From the NCBI GenBank assembly GCA_963805525.1, contig CAWDUT010000006.1, positions 1,240,001 through 1,304,000 of the forward strand: DNA of 64,000 nucleotides. Direction: 5' to 3'. The stretch's first letter is position 1. Each line of letters starts with the position of its first letter. Positions 1 through 7,819 of the stretch are shown here, piece by piece. Made by a program: the position numbers and the translations under genes. The stretch is from DASQFQ01 sp963805525 (GTDB taxonomy: Bacteria > Actinomycetota > Thermoleophilia > Solirubrobacterales > Solirubrobacteraceae). The notes below the pieces were generated by a model. That model was not told where the DNA came from, did not search any database, and saw nothing but the letters and a program-made list of their open reading frames with translations.

Positions 1-1
1 G

Positions 2-313
2 ACGAACCTCATCAACAGCCCCGCCCGGTTCTACGACAACGCCGGGCTGCTGCGGGAGTGCTTCGCGAAGCTCGGGCCGCACATCAAGTGCTGTCACGCC
101 AAGGACATCACGCTCGGCGCCGCGTTGACCGTCCATCTCGCCGAGGCGATCCCCGGCCGGGGCGCGCTCGACTACCGCGTCCTGCTCACCGAGATGGACC
201 GGCTCGACCCCGACACGCCGATCCTGGTCGAGCACCTGACGGAGGAGTGGGAGTACGCGGAGGCCGTCGCCCACATCCGCACCGTGGCCGAGGAACTGGG
301 CGTGACGGTGTGA
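2..313 (+). CDS. sugar phosphate isomerase/epimerase, C-terminal part
   Basis: The frame is open from base 2 and ends at TGA 311-313, giving the last 103 residues of a protein whose start lies outside the window. It reads like the C-terminus of a xylose-isomerase-like TIM-barrel enzyme (AP endonuclease 2 family): a CCHAKDI segment, a PGRGALDY segment, and PILVEHLTEEWEY, which in this family carry metal- and substrate-binding His/Asp/Glu residues late in the barrel. Such enzymes isomerise or epimerise sugars and often sit with Gfo/Idh, GMC and cupin genes, all of which occur in the next 17 kb. The substrate cannot be named from this fragment. Confidence 0.8.
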   Translation, partial: TNLINSPARFYDNAGLLRECFAKLGPHIKCCHAKDITLGAALTVHLAEAIPGRGALDYRVLLTEMDRLDPDTPILVEHLTEEWEYAEAVAHIRTVAEELGVTV

Positions 314-520
314 TCCTCGCCCCGGTGCCGCGGGCGCTCCCGCCACGCCTGGTGGCGAGAGCCGAGGAGGAACCCGACCCGCAGCCCGGAGCGCCGTCAC
401 GTCGCGCCGCGTGTCGTGACCCCGGACCGAGAAGGGTTGCCCATGGGCCCTGCACACGAACGACTTCGACGCACTCCGACCTTCATATTGCAGTCCTCGT
501 CTTGGCACAATGCCTGTACT

Positions 521-526
521 GATAAT
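521..526 (+). promoter_or_regulatory. possible -10 box (GATAAT) for the dioxygenase gene
   Basis: GATAAT lies in an unusually AT-rich patch nine bases before the ATG at 536, and no Shine-Dalgarno sequence is visible. TTGGCA at 502-507 is only 13 bases upstream, too close for a normal -35. The box alone suggests a leaderless or nearly leaderless transcript, but the evidence is weak. The rest of 314-535 shows nothing I can identify. Confidence 0.3.
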
Positions 527-535
527 CCGAACGAC

Positions 536-1507
536 ATGACGACGACGACTCCCATCACCCTCGCCGCGCACGGGCGCCCGCTCGATCGCGCGGAGCACGC
601 CCTCGGCTGGCTGCGCCCTTCCGGCGACGTCGTCGGCGACCCGGAGGCGCTGCGGGCGCGGATGGCCGAGGACGGCTACCTGTACGTGCCGGGCGCGCTC
701 GACCGCGAGGCGGTGCGCGCCGGCCGGCTGGAGCTGCTCCGCCGCGTGGAGGCGGCGGGCGCGCTCGACCCCGCGTACCCGCTCGAGGACGGCATCATGC
801 GACCGGACGCCGAGGAGCTCGGGCTGACGCAGGAGTACCCCATGTCGAGCGACGTGCTGCGGTCCGTGCTGTACGGCGAGCGGATGACGGCGCTGTTCGC
901 CGGCCTCCTCGGCGGCGAGGTCCGCGGCTACGACTTCATCTGGCTGCGCCACCAGGCTCCCAGCCACGGCGTGGCGCCGCACTGCGACCTGGTGTTCATG
1001 GGCCGCGGCACGCCCGACGTCCTCACGTGCTGGACGCCGTTCGGGGACATCCCGCTCGGCGGCGGCGGGCTGATGCTGCTCGAGGACTCCCACCGCAAGT
1101 CCGCCACGCGGCTGGCCGACTACCTGCAGCAGGACGTCGACACCTACTGCGTCAACGGCCCGAACGCGGACGCCGTGCGCGAGGGCGCGCTGCGGTGGGA
1201 GCACTGGGACGAGCCCGCTCCCGGCCGCGGCTGGGACGGCGAGATCACCGAGAACGCCGTTGCGCTGCGCGAGGACTGGGGCGGCCGCTGGCTGACCGCG
1301 GAGCAGTTCCGGATGGGCGACGTGCTGATCTTCAGCATGCGCACGGTCCACGCCGGCACCGACAACGACACGAACGCGCTGCGGCTGTCGACCGACAGCC
1401 GCTACCAGCGCGCCGACGCGCCCGTCGACGAGCGCTGGGTGGCCGGGCCGAACGGCGAGCCGCCGGTCGGTCACGGCACCGCCGCCAAGCGCGGCAAGAT
1501 CTGCTGA
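536..1507 (+). CDS. phytanoyl-CoA dioxygenase (PhyH) family protein
   Basis: A 323-residue Fe(II)/2-oxoglutarate-dependent oxygenase of the PhyH type. The iron-binding facial triad is visible: His-149 and Asp-151 in PHCDLV and the distal His about 272 in MRTVHAGTDN; the Arg in LRLSTDSR about ten residues later would hold 2-oxoglutarate. An upstream in-frame start at 416 would add 40 residues that do not look like protein, so the ATG at 536 (MTTTTPIT) is chosen. Family members hydroxylate small organic molecules; the substrate is unknown. It converges on the neighbouring aldo/keto reductase with no spacer between the two stop codons. Confidence 0.85.
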   Translation: MTTTTPITLAAHGRPLDRAEHALGWLRPSGDVVGDPEALRARMAEDGYLYVPGALDREAVRAGRLELLRRVEAAGALDPAYPLEDGIMRPDAEELGLTQEYPMSSDVLRSVLYGERMTALFAGLLGGEVRGYDFIWLRHQAPSHGVAPHCDLVFMGRGTPDVLTCWTPFGDIPLGGGGLMLLEDSHRKSATRLADYLQQDVDTYCVNGPNADAVREGALRWEHWDEPAPGRGWDGEITENAVALREDWGGRWLTAEQFRMGDVLIFSMRTVHAGTDNDTNALRLSTDSRYQRADAPVDERWVAGPNGEPPVGHGTAAKRGKIC

Positions 1508-2365
1508 CTACACGAACAGCGGCGCGAGGTCGGCCCGCCGGGTGAGCGCTTCCATCTCCTCGTCCGACGGGCGCTTCTCGTAGCGCTCCGCCGCGTCGAG
1601 CAGCAGCGGCAGGATCTCGACGTCGCCGGTGGTGAGCAGGAAGACCTCGGGCCGGCCGAGCACCCAGTGCGTCGCCAGGTCGATGTCGGGCTGCTCGCGG
1701 AGCGGCTCGTACCACGTGGAGGCGGTCGCGGCGCGGCCGTCCCAGCGGCGCGACGCGAGGCTCTTGATCGTCTGCAGGGCGACGTTGCGCTCCTGGCAGA
1801 GCTTCGCGAGCGCCTCGAACGTCTCCGCGTAGCGCGCGTCCTGCATCTGGACGTAGTTGTACGGGCACAGCACGGAGTCGAACGGGAAGCGCTCGAGGCT
1901 GCGCCGGTGCATCTCCGGGATCGAGAGGCCGTGGCCGGTGACGCCGATGAACCGCACGAGCCCTTCCTCGCGCGCCTCGATCGCGGCCTCGAGCGCGCCG
2001 TCGGCGCCGAGCGCCGTCTCCCACTCGATCACGTCGACGAGGTTGTGCAGCTGGATCGAGTCGACGTGGTCGACGCCGAGGCGGTCGAGCGAGCGGCGGA
2101 TCTCCTCGCGCGCGCCGCGGTAGGTCCGCTCGCCGGTCTTCGTGGCCAGGAAGAACTCGCCCTCGTGGCGCTGCAGCCACGAGGCGATGCGCAGCTCGGC
2201 GTCGCCGTAGCTCGCCGCGACGTCGATGTGGTTGATGCCGTGCTCGAGCAGGGTCTCGAGCGTGCGGTCGGCGTCCTGCTTGGAGACGCTCCCCAGCGCG
2301 GCGGCGCCGAAGATGGTGCGGGACGACTCGTGGCCAGTGGCTCCGAAGGGGGCGCGTTCGATCAT
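1508..2365 (-). CDS. aldo/keto reductase, last gene of the lar operon
   Basis: A 285-residue aldo/keto reductase, an NAD(P)H-dependent carbonyl reductase on a TIM barrel. The catalytic tetrad is complete: Asp-48 (HIDVA), Tyr-53 (ASYGD), Lys-76 (LATKTG) and His-107 (IQLHNL). Its start lies ten bases after the larE stop, so it is probably co-transcribed with larB, larC and larE. Pairing with nickel-pincer genes suggests it could act on a hydroxy acid or sugar made by an NPN-dependent epimerase, but this is inference. Family assignment is firm, substrate unknown. Confidence 0.88.
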   Translation of the reverse strand: MIERAPFGATGHESSRTIFGAAALGSVSKQDADRTLETLLEHGINHIDVAASYGDAELRIASWLQRHEGEFFLATKTGERTYRGAREEIRRSLDRLGVDHVDSIQLHNLVDVIEWETALGADGALEAAIEAREEGLVRFIGVTGHGLSIPEMHRRSLERFPFDSVLCPYNYVQMQDARYAETFEALAKLCQERNVALQTIKSLASRRWDGRAATASTWYEPLREQPDIDLATHWVLGRPEVFLLTTGDVEILPLLLDAAERYEKRPSDEEMEALTRRADLAPLFV

Positions 2366-2375
2366 GGCCGGGAGG

Positions 2376-3176
2376 TTACGCCCGCTGCCGCAGCACCGCG
2401 TTGAGGCGGCCGGAGCGGAACGGCTCGCGGTCGATCACGCCGTGGACGTAGCCCGCGGCGCGGATCGCGGCGACGATCTCCCGCTCGTGCTCGAAGGCAC
2501 GGTCGAGGTCCTCGGCGGCGACCTCGAGCCGGCCGAGGATGCCGTGGTGGCGGACGCGCAGGACGGGGAAGCCGAGCGCGCGCACGGCCTGCTCGGCGCG
2601 ATCGATGCGGGCGAGCGTCTCGGGGTCGACCGCGGTGCCGTAGGGGATGCGCGAGGCGAGGCACGGCGTGGCCGGCTTGTCGGCGCTCGGCACGCCCAGC
2701 TCGCGGGCGAGCGCGCGCACGTCGGCCTTGCCGGCTCGGGCGTCGAGCAGCGGATGGCGGACGCCGTGCTCCGCGGCCGCCCGCAGGCCGGGGCGCCAGT
2801 CGCCGGCGTCATCGGCGTTGGCGCCGGAGAGCAGCACGTGGAAGCCGCGCCGGGCGGCGAGCTCGGCGAGCGTGTCGTAGAGCTCGGACTTGCAGAAGTA
2901 GCAGCGGTCGGAGCCGTTGCGGCGGTAGCCGTCGCGGGCGAGCTCGTCGGTCGCGATCGTCTCGTGCGCGATGCCGACGGCGGCGGCCACGCGGCGCGCG
3001 CCCTCGAGCTCCCCGGCGGCCACGGCGGGCGAGACGGCGGTCACCGCCAGCGCGCGCGGCCCGAGCGCCCGCGCCGCGACTGCGGCAACGAGCGACGAGT
3101 CCACGCCGCCCGAGAACGCGACGACCGCGCTCGCGTGGCGCCCGACGCTGCGCTCGAGCTCGGCGAGCAGCGTCAC
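2376..3176 (-). CDS. larE: ATP-dependent sacrificial sulfur transferase LarE
   Basis: A 266-residue PP-loop protein. LarE adenylates the carboxylates of pyridinium-3,5-biscarboxylic acid mononucleotide and converts them to thiocarboxylates, the second stage of nickel-pincer nucleotide synthesis. The PP-loop SGGVDSS is at residues 22-28. The sulfur-donating cysteine is Cys-172 in PATPCLASRIPYG, matching the Cys that becomes dehydroalanine in Lactobacillus LarE. No further cysteines follow it, so this looks like the single-Cys sacrificial type and not the iron-sulfur type. The GTG start at 3176 overlaps the larC stop by four bases (GTGA); the frame is open further upstream but that stretch runs antisense-like through larC. 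Confidence 0.92.
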   Translation of the reverse strand: MTLLAELERSVGRHASAVVAFSGGVDSSLVAAVAARALGPRALAVTAVSPAVAAGELEGARRVAAAVGIAHETIATDELARDGYRRNGSDRCYFCKSELYDTLAELAARRGFHVLLSGANADDAGDWRPGLRAAAEHGVRHPLLDARAGKADVRALARELGVPSADKPATPCLASRIPYGTAVDPETLARIDRAEQAVRALGFPVLRVRHHGILGRLEVAAEDLDRAFEHEREIVAAIRAAGYVHGVIDREPFRSGRLNAVLRQRA

Positions 3177-4345
3177 GCGCCCACCTCGTGCGCGGCCGCG
3201 AGCGCCTGCGCCCACACGGTCTTGACCGGCGCTCCGCTGATCCGCGCGGCGCGCTCGCAGTCGGCGTGCTCGGGCGCCAGGTTGACGACCTTGCCATCGA
3301 GCCGGCCGACCTTGACGCGCACCGGCTCGCCGCCCACCTCGACGGTACGGCTCTCGCGCTCCAGCTCGATCCGGTCGAGCCGCGCGATGCGGACGCCGAG
3401 CGTGCTCGTCTCGCGCAGCATCGCGGTCGCCACGGCCTCCTCGTCGTGGGGGCGGGTGAGCGCCGACAGGACGAAGCCGGGGCGTCCGTGCTTCATCTGC
3501 GCCGGCGCGGTCCAGACATCCAGCGCGCCGGCGGCGAAGCACGCGGCGGCGGCGTCCGGCGCCAGCTCGGGGATGAGGTCGTCGAGGTTGGCCTCGATCA
3601 GCGAGACCGGCCGCGAGGCGGCGCCGGTCTCGGCGCCGACGATCGCGCGGACGACGTTGGGGAGCTCGGCGCCGTCGCGCGTGCCGGCGCCGTAGCCGAC
3701 GGTCTCGAGCGTCAGCCGCGGCAGCGGGCCATAGCCGGACGCGAGCGCGGCGACGAGCGCCGCGCCGGTCGGCGTGACGAGCTCGGTCTCGACCTCGACG
3801 CCGTAGATCGGCGCGCCCTCGAGCAGCGTGAGCGTCGCGGGCGCGGGCAGCGGCAGGCGGCCGTGGGCGGCCTTGACGAACCCGCGGCCGACCGGCAGCG
3901 GCGAGCAGACGACGCGGTCGATGGCCAGATCCTCCAGGGCGAGCGCCACGCCGCACACCTCGCCGATCGCGTCGACGGCGCCGACCTCGTGGAAGTGCAC
4001 CTGCTCGGGATCGACGTCGTGGATCCGTGCCTCGGCGTGGGCGAGCCGCCGGAACGCCTCCTGCGCGCGCTCGCGCGCCCGGTCCGGCAGGCCCGCCGCG
4101 TCGATCATGGGGCGGATCGAGCGCCAGTCGCGCTGCGGCTGCCCCGGCGCGGCGTGGATCGTCGCGTGCGTGGCGCTGATCGCGTGGCGCGTCACCGGCT
4201 CGGTGCGCAACTCCAGCCCGTCGATGCCGAGCCCGGCCAGCCCGGCGCGGACGCGCTCGGGGTCGGCCCCGGCGTGCAGGAGCGCGCCGAGCAGCATGTC
4301 GCCGGCGACGCCGGCCACGCAGTCGAGGTAGAGGACCCGGCTCAC
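3173..4345 (-). CDS. larC: nickel insertion enzyme LarC (pyridinium bisthiocarboxylate Ni-ligase)
   Basis: A 390-residue LarC, the CTP-dependent cyclometallase that inserts nickel into the bisthiocarboxylate pincer. The N-terminus LYLDCVAGVAGDMLLGALL and the internal VHFHEVGAVDAI segment are family hallmarks. In some lactobacilli larC is split by a programmed frameshift; here it is one continuous frame. The GTG start at 4345 overlaps the larB stop as GTGA, and its own stop overlaps larE the same way, so the three genes are translationally coupled. No larA-type racemase/epimerase is in the window. Confidence 0.93.
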   Translation of the reverse strand: MSRVLYLDCVAGVAGDMLLGALLHAGADPERVRAGLAGLGIDGLELRTEPVTRHAISATHATIHAAPGQPQRDWRSIRPMIDAAGLPDRARERAQEAFRRLAHAEARIHDVDPEQVHFHEVGAVDAIGEVCGVALALEDLAIDRVVCSPLPVGRGFVKAAHGRLPLPAPATLTLLEGAPIYGVEVETELVTPTGAALVAALASGYGPLPRLTLETVGYGAGTRDGAELPNVVRAIVGAETGAASRPVSLIEANLDDLIPELAPDAAAACFAAGALDVWTAPAQMKHGRPGFVLSALTRPHDEEAVATAMLRETSTLGVRIARLDRIELERESRTVEVGGEPVRVKVGRLDGKVVNLAPEHADCERAARISGAPVKTVWAQALAAAHEVGA

Positions 4346-5019
4346 GCGGCGCTCCCCGCCGCGCGGGCGATGCGCGCCGCGATCGTGCCCGCCCCGAAGC
4401 CGTCGTCGATGTTGACGACCGCCACCCCGGCCGCGCACGAGATCAGCATCGAGTGCAGCGCGGTCATGCCGTTGAGCGCGGCGCCGTAGCCGGTGCTGGT
4501 CGGCACGCCGATCACGGGCGAGGCGACGAGCCCGCCGACCACCGACGCGAGCGCGGCGTCCTGGCCGGCGACCACGACGACGCAGTCCGCGCGCCGCAGA
4601 TCCTCGAGCGCCGGCGCCAGCCGGTGGATGCCCGCCACCCCGGCGTCCGCGTGCACGACGACCCGCGTGCCCAGCAGCTCGGCGCGCACGCGCGCCTCGG
4701 TGACGACCGGCCCGTCCGACGTCCCGCCCGACACGATCGTCACCAACCCGCGCGCCGCCGGCACGTCCTTCGCCACCCACGCGAGCCGCGCCCGCGCGTC
4801 CTCCTCGGCGTCCGGCGCGGCGCGGCGGAACGCCTCGCGCGCGGCGTCGTCGGCGCGCGTCACCAGCACGCTGCCGGCGTCGCTCTCGAGCAGGGCGCGG
4901 GCGATCGCCTCGATCTCGTCCGGCGTCTTGCCCTCCGCGAGGATCGCCTCCGGGGCGCCCTGGCGCTGCTCGCGGTGGGTGTCCACGCGCGCGAAGCCGA
5001 GATCGCGGAAGGGCTGCAT
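4342..5019 (-). CDS. larB: pyridinium-3,5-biscarboxylic acid mononucleotide synthase LarB
   Basis: A 225-residue LarB, which carboxylates and hydrolyses nicotinic acid adenine dinucleotide, the first step of nickel-pincer cofactor synthesis; the C-terminal half resembles PurE. Visible family segments are LGFARVDTHREQRQG near the start, ILAEGKTPDEI, TIVSGGTSDGPV and the glycine-rich VGVPTSTGYGAALNGMTALHSM region. I choose the ATG at 5019 (MQPFRDLG), which puts the conserved DLGFARVD close to the N-terminus; a GTG at 5037 would add six residues. It is the first gene of larB-larC-larE-AKR and is divergent from gusA. Confidence 0.92.
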   Translation of the reverse strand: MQPFRDLGFARVDTHREQRQGAPEAILAEGKTPDEIEAIARALLESDAGSVLVTRADDAAREAFRRAAPDAEEDARARLAWVAKDVPAARGLVTIVSGGTSDGPVVTEARVRAELLGTRVVVHADAGVAGIHRLAPALEDLRRADCVVVVAGQDAALASVVGGLVASPVIGVPTSTGYGAALNGMTALHSMLISCAAGVAVVNIDDGFGAGTIAARIARAAGSAA

Positions 5020-5048
5020 GGGGTCCGCCTCTGCCACGACCGGGAGCG

Positions 5049-5054
5049 TACGGT
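5049..5054 (+). promoter_or_regulatory. -10 box of a likely leaderless gusA promoter
   Basis: TACGGT ends six bases before the gusA ATG at 5061 and there is no Shine-Dalgarno sequence. The TANNNT-N6-ATG arrangement is the usual sign of a leaderless transcript in actinobacteria. The whole larB-gusA spacer is only about 40 bases, so the promoters overlap. Confidence 0.45.
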
Positions 5055-5060
5055 GTCGGC

Positions 5061-6830
5061 ATGCTGCGACCGCAGGACACCGCGACGCGTGAGCGCAAGC
5101 GGCTCGACGGGCTGTGGCGCTTCGCCCTCGACCCCGGCGGGGCCGGCCGGCGCGAGCGCTGGTGGGTGGGACCGCTGGCGGGCGCTCGCGAGATGCCGGT
5201 GCCGGCGAGCTACAACGACATCTATCCCGACGCCGCGCTGCGCGACCACGTCGGCGACGCCTGGTACCAGACGCTCGCGCGTGTGCCCGCGGGCTGGGCC
5301 GGTGAGCGGATCGTGCTGCGCTTCGACGCCGCCACGCACCGCGCGGTCGTGTGGCTCGACGACACCCAGGTGGCCGAGCACGAGGGCGGCTACACGCCGT
5401 TCGAGGCCGACGTCACCGACCTCGTGCGCCCGGGCGGCGAGCACCGCATCACCGTCGTCGTGAACAACGTCCTGAGCTGGCAGTCGATCCCGCCCGGGGT
5501 CGTCGAGGACACGCCCGACGGCCCGCGCCAGCGCTACTTCCACGACTTCTTCAACTACGCCGGGCTGCACCGCTCGGTGTGGCTGTACGCGACGCCTCGG
5601 TCCCATGTCAGAGACGTGACGGTCGTGACCGGCCTCGACGGCTCGGGCGGCACCGTCGCCTACGAGGTCGAGGCCGCGGGAGACGCGGAGGTCCGCGTGG
5701 CATTACGCGACGCCGAGGGCGCCGAGGTCGCGGGCGCGACCGGCGCGGCAGGCGAGCTGACGGTCGCGGACGTCCATCCGTGGCGGCCCGGCGAGGGCTA
5801 TCTGTACGCGCTCGACGTCGAGCTGTGGGACGACGCCCTGGTCGACGCCTACACGCTCGCCGTCGGCATCCGGACGGTCGCGGTCGACGGCACGCGCTTC
5901 CTGATCAACGGTGAGCCGTTCCACTTCCACGGCTTCGGCAAGCACGAGGACAGCGCGGTGCGCGGCAAGGGGCACGACGACGCGTACATGGTCCACGACT
6001 TCGCGCTGATGGAGTGGATCGGCGCCAACTCGTTCCGTACCTCGCACTACCCCTACGCCGAGGAGGTCCTCGACTACGCCGACCGGCACGGCATCGTCGT
6101 GATCGACGAGACCGCCGCGGTCGGCATGAACATGGGCATCTCGATCTTCGGCACCCCGGACGCGCCGACCTACTCAGCCGAGACCGTCAACGACGCCACG
6201 CAGGCCGTGCACCGCCAGGCGATCCGCGAGCTCGTCGCGCGCGACAAGAACCACCCGTGCGTCGTGCTGTGGAGCATCGCCAACGAGCCCGAGTCCAACA
6301 CGCCGGAGGCGCGCGCCTACTTCGAGCCGCTGGCCGCCGAGACGCGGCGGCTCGACCCGACCCGGCCCGTCAGCTTCACCAACATGATGCAGGCGCCGCC
6401 CGACCGCGACGTGGTGGCCGACCTGTTCGACGTCGTGATGCTCAACCGCTACTACGGCTGGTACGAGCACCCCGGCGACCTGGCCGCCGCCGAGCGCGGG
6501 CTGGAGGCCGAGCTCAACGCGTGGGCGGCCAAGCTCGGCAAGCCGATCATCATCACCGAGTACGGCGCCGACGTCGTGGTCGGCATCCACGGCCTCCCCT
6601 CGGCGCCGTGGACGGAGGAGTACCAGTCCGAGCTGCTCGAGATGACCCACCGCGTCTTCGACCGCGTCGAGGCCGTCGTCGGCGAGCACGTCTGGAACTT
6701 CGCCGACTTCGCCGTCGCGCCCGGCGTCTTCCGCGCCGACGGCAACAAGAAGGGTGTCTTCACGCGCGACCGCCGGCCCAAGAGCGCCGCCCACGTGCTG
6801 CGGCGGCGCTGGCGGGCTCTGACATCCTGA
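5061..6830 (+). CDS. uidA: beta-glucuronidase (GH2)
   Basis: A 589-residue GH2 enzyme close in layout to E. coli GusA (603). It has the sugar-binding domain, the immunoglobulin-like domain and the TIM barrel. The acid/base is Glu-409 in SIANEPES and the nucleophile Glu-500 in IIITEYGAD (E. coli 413 and 504). The N-x-K signature that binds the glucuronate carboxylate is present as GNKKG, from Asn-562, and the end matches GusA closely (EHVWNFADFAV, FTRDRRPKSA). No signal peptide, so it acts on imported glucuronides. The gene contains one rare TTA codon. Translation probably starts on a leaderless mRNA; the next gene follows after five bases. Confidence 0.92.
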   Translation: MLRPQDTATRERKRLDGLWRFALDPGGAGRRERWWVGPLAGAREMPVPASYNDIYPDAALRDHVGDAWYQTLARVPAGWAGERIVLRFDAATHRAVVWLDDTQVAEHEGGYTPFEADVTDLVRPGGEHRITVVVNNVLSWQSIPPGVVEDTPDGPRQRYFHDFFNYAGLHRSVWLYATPRSHVRDVTVVTGLDGSGGTVAYEVEAAGDAEVRVALRDAEGAEVAGATGAAGELTVADVHPWRPGEGYLYALDVELWDDALVDAYTLAVGIRTVAVDGTRFLINGEPFHFHGFGKHEDSAVRGKGHDDAYMVHDFALMEWIGANSFRTSHYPYAEEVLDYADRHGIVVIDETAAVGMNMGISIFGTPDAPTYSAETVNDATQAVHRQAIRELVARDKNHPCVVLWSIANEPESNTPEARAYFEPLAAETRRLDPTRPVSFTNMMQAPPDRDVVADLFDVVMLNRYYGWYEHPGDLAAAERGLEAELNAWAAKLGKPIIITEYGADVVVGIHGLPSAPWTEEYQSELLEMTHRVFDRVEAVVGEHVWNFADFAVAPGVFRADGNKKGVFTRDRRPKSAAHVLRRRWRALTS

Positions 6831-6835
6831 CGCGG

Positions 6836-7813
6836 ATGAACCTGCGAACCCTTGGCAAGACCGGCCGTGACGTGTCGGAGATCGGCTTCGGCGCCTGGCA
6901 GATCGGCGCCGACTGGGGCGAGGTCGACGAGGCCGCCGCGATGGAGACGCTGCACGCCGCGGCCGACGCCGGCGTGACGTTCTTCGACACCGCCGACGTC
7001 TACGGCGACGGCCGCTCCGAGCGGCTCGTCGGGCGCCTGCTGCGCGAGCGCGAGGGCATCACCGTCGCGACCAAGATGGGCCGGCGGATGGACCAGACGG
7101 TCGAGAACTACTCGCCCGAGCACTTCCGCGAGTGGAACGACCGCTCGCGCGAGAACCTCGGCGTGGAGACGCTCGACCTCGTCCAGCTGCACTGCCCGCC
7201 GACCGACCTCTACTACCACCCAGAGGTCTTCGAGGACCTCGAGGCGATGGTCGGCGAGGGCCGGATCGCGGCCTACGGCGTCAGCGTCGAGCGCGTCGAG
7301 GAGGCGCTGAAGGCGATCGAGTACCCGAACGTCGCGACCGTGCAGATCATCTTCAACGCGTTCCGCCGCCGGCCGGCGGACCTGTTCTTCGCCGAGGCCG
7401 CGCGCCGCGGGGTCGGGATCATCGTGCGCGTGCCGCTCGCGTCCGGCCTGCTGTCGGGCAAGTACACCCGCGAGACGGCGTTCGGTGAGGACGACCACCG
7501 CAACTACAACCGCCAGGGCGAGGCGTTCGACGTGGGGGAGACGTTCTCGGGCGTGCCGTTCGAGGTCGGGCTCGACGCGGTCGAGGAGCTGCGCCCGCTG
7601 GTGCCGGAGGGCGCGACGCTCGCCCAGCTGGCGTTGCGCTGGATCCTCATGCACGACGCCGTCTCGACGGTCATCCCCGGCGCGCGCTCGCCTGAGCAGG
7701 CGCGGGGCAACGCCGAGGCGGCCGCGCTGCCGGCGCTCGACGACGCCGCCATGGCGCGCATCGCGTCGGTCTACGACGAGCGGATCGCGCCGCACGTCCA
7801 TCAGCGCTGGTAG
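6836..7813 (+). CDS. aldo/keto reductase
   Basis: A 325-residue aldo/keto reductase with the full tetrad: Asp-51 and Tyr-56 (FFDTADVYGDG), Lys-80 (VATKMG) and His-119 (LVQLHCPP). The C-terminal VIPGARSPEQARGN segment binds the 2'-phosphate/adenine part of NADP in this family. The ATG at 6836 (MNLRTLGKTGRDVSEIGFG) is the classical AKR N-terminus; the frame is open upstream only as a shadow of gusA. It lies five bases after gusA and is very likely in the same transcript, so it may reduce an aldehyde or keto sugar released from glucuronide breakdown; that role is inferred. Confidence 0.88.
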   Translation: MNLRTLGKTGRDVSEIGFGAWQIGADWGEVDEAAAMETLHAAADAGVTFFDTADVYGDGRSERLVGRLLREREGITVATKMGRRMDQTVENYSPEHFREWNDRSRENLGVETLDLVQLHCPPTDLYYHPEVFEDLEAMVGEGRIAAYGVSVERVEEALKAIEYPNVATVQIIFNAFRRRPADLFFAEAARRGVGIIVRVPLASGLLSGKYTRETAFGEDDHRNYNRQGEAFDVGETFSGVPFEVGLDAVEELRPLVPEGATLAQLALRWILMHDAVSTVIPGARSPEQARGNAEAAALPALDDAAMARIASVYDERIAPHVHQRW

Positions 7814-7819
7814 GGCCGC

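Noticed and set aside
341..357. CGCCAC/GTGGCG hairpin after the sugar isomerase gene
   Set aside because: A six-base stem of this composition is expected often by chance here and has no T-run.
3173..5098. 641-codon frame suggesting a LarB-LarC fusion
   Set aside because: The upstream part is out-of-frame larB; larC starts at GTG 4345 with a GTGA overlap.
5702..5704. TTA codons in gusA and in the pump gene at 11191
   Set aside because: Rare TTA codons mark bldA control in Streptomyces, but there is no evidence that this lineage uses it; two examples are not enough for a claim.
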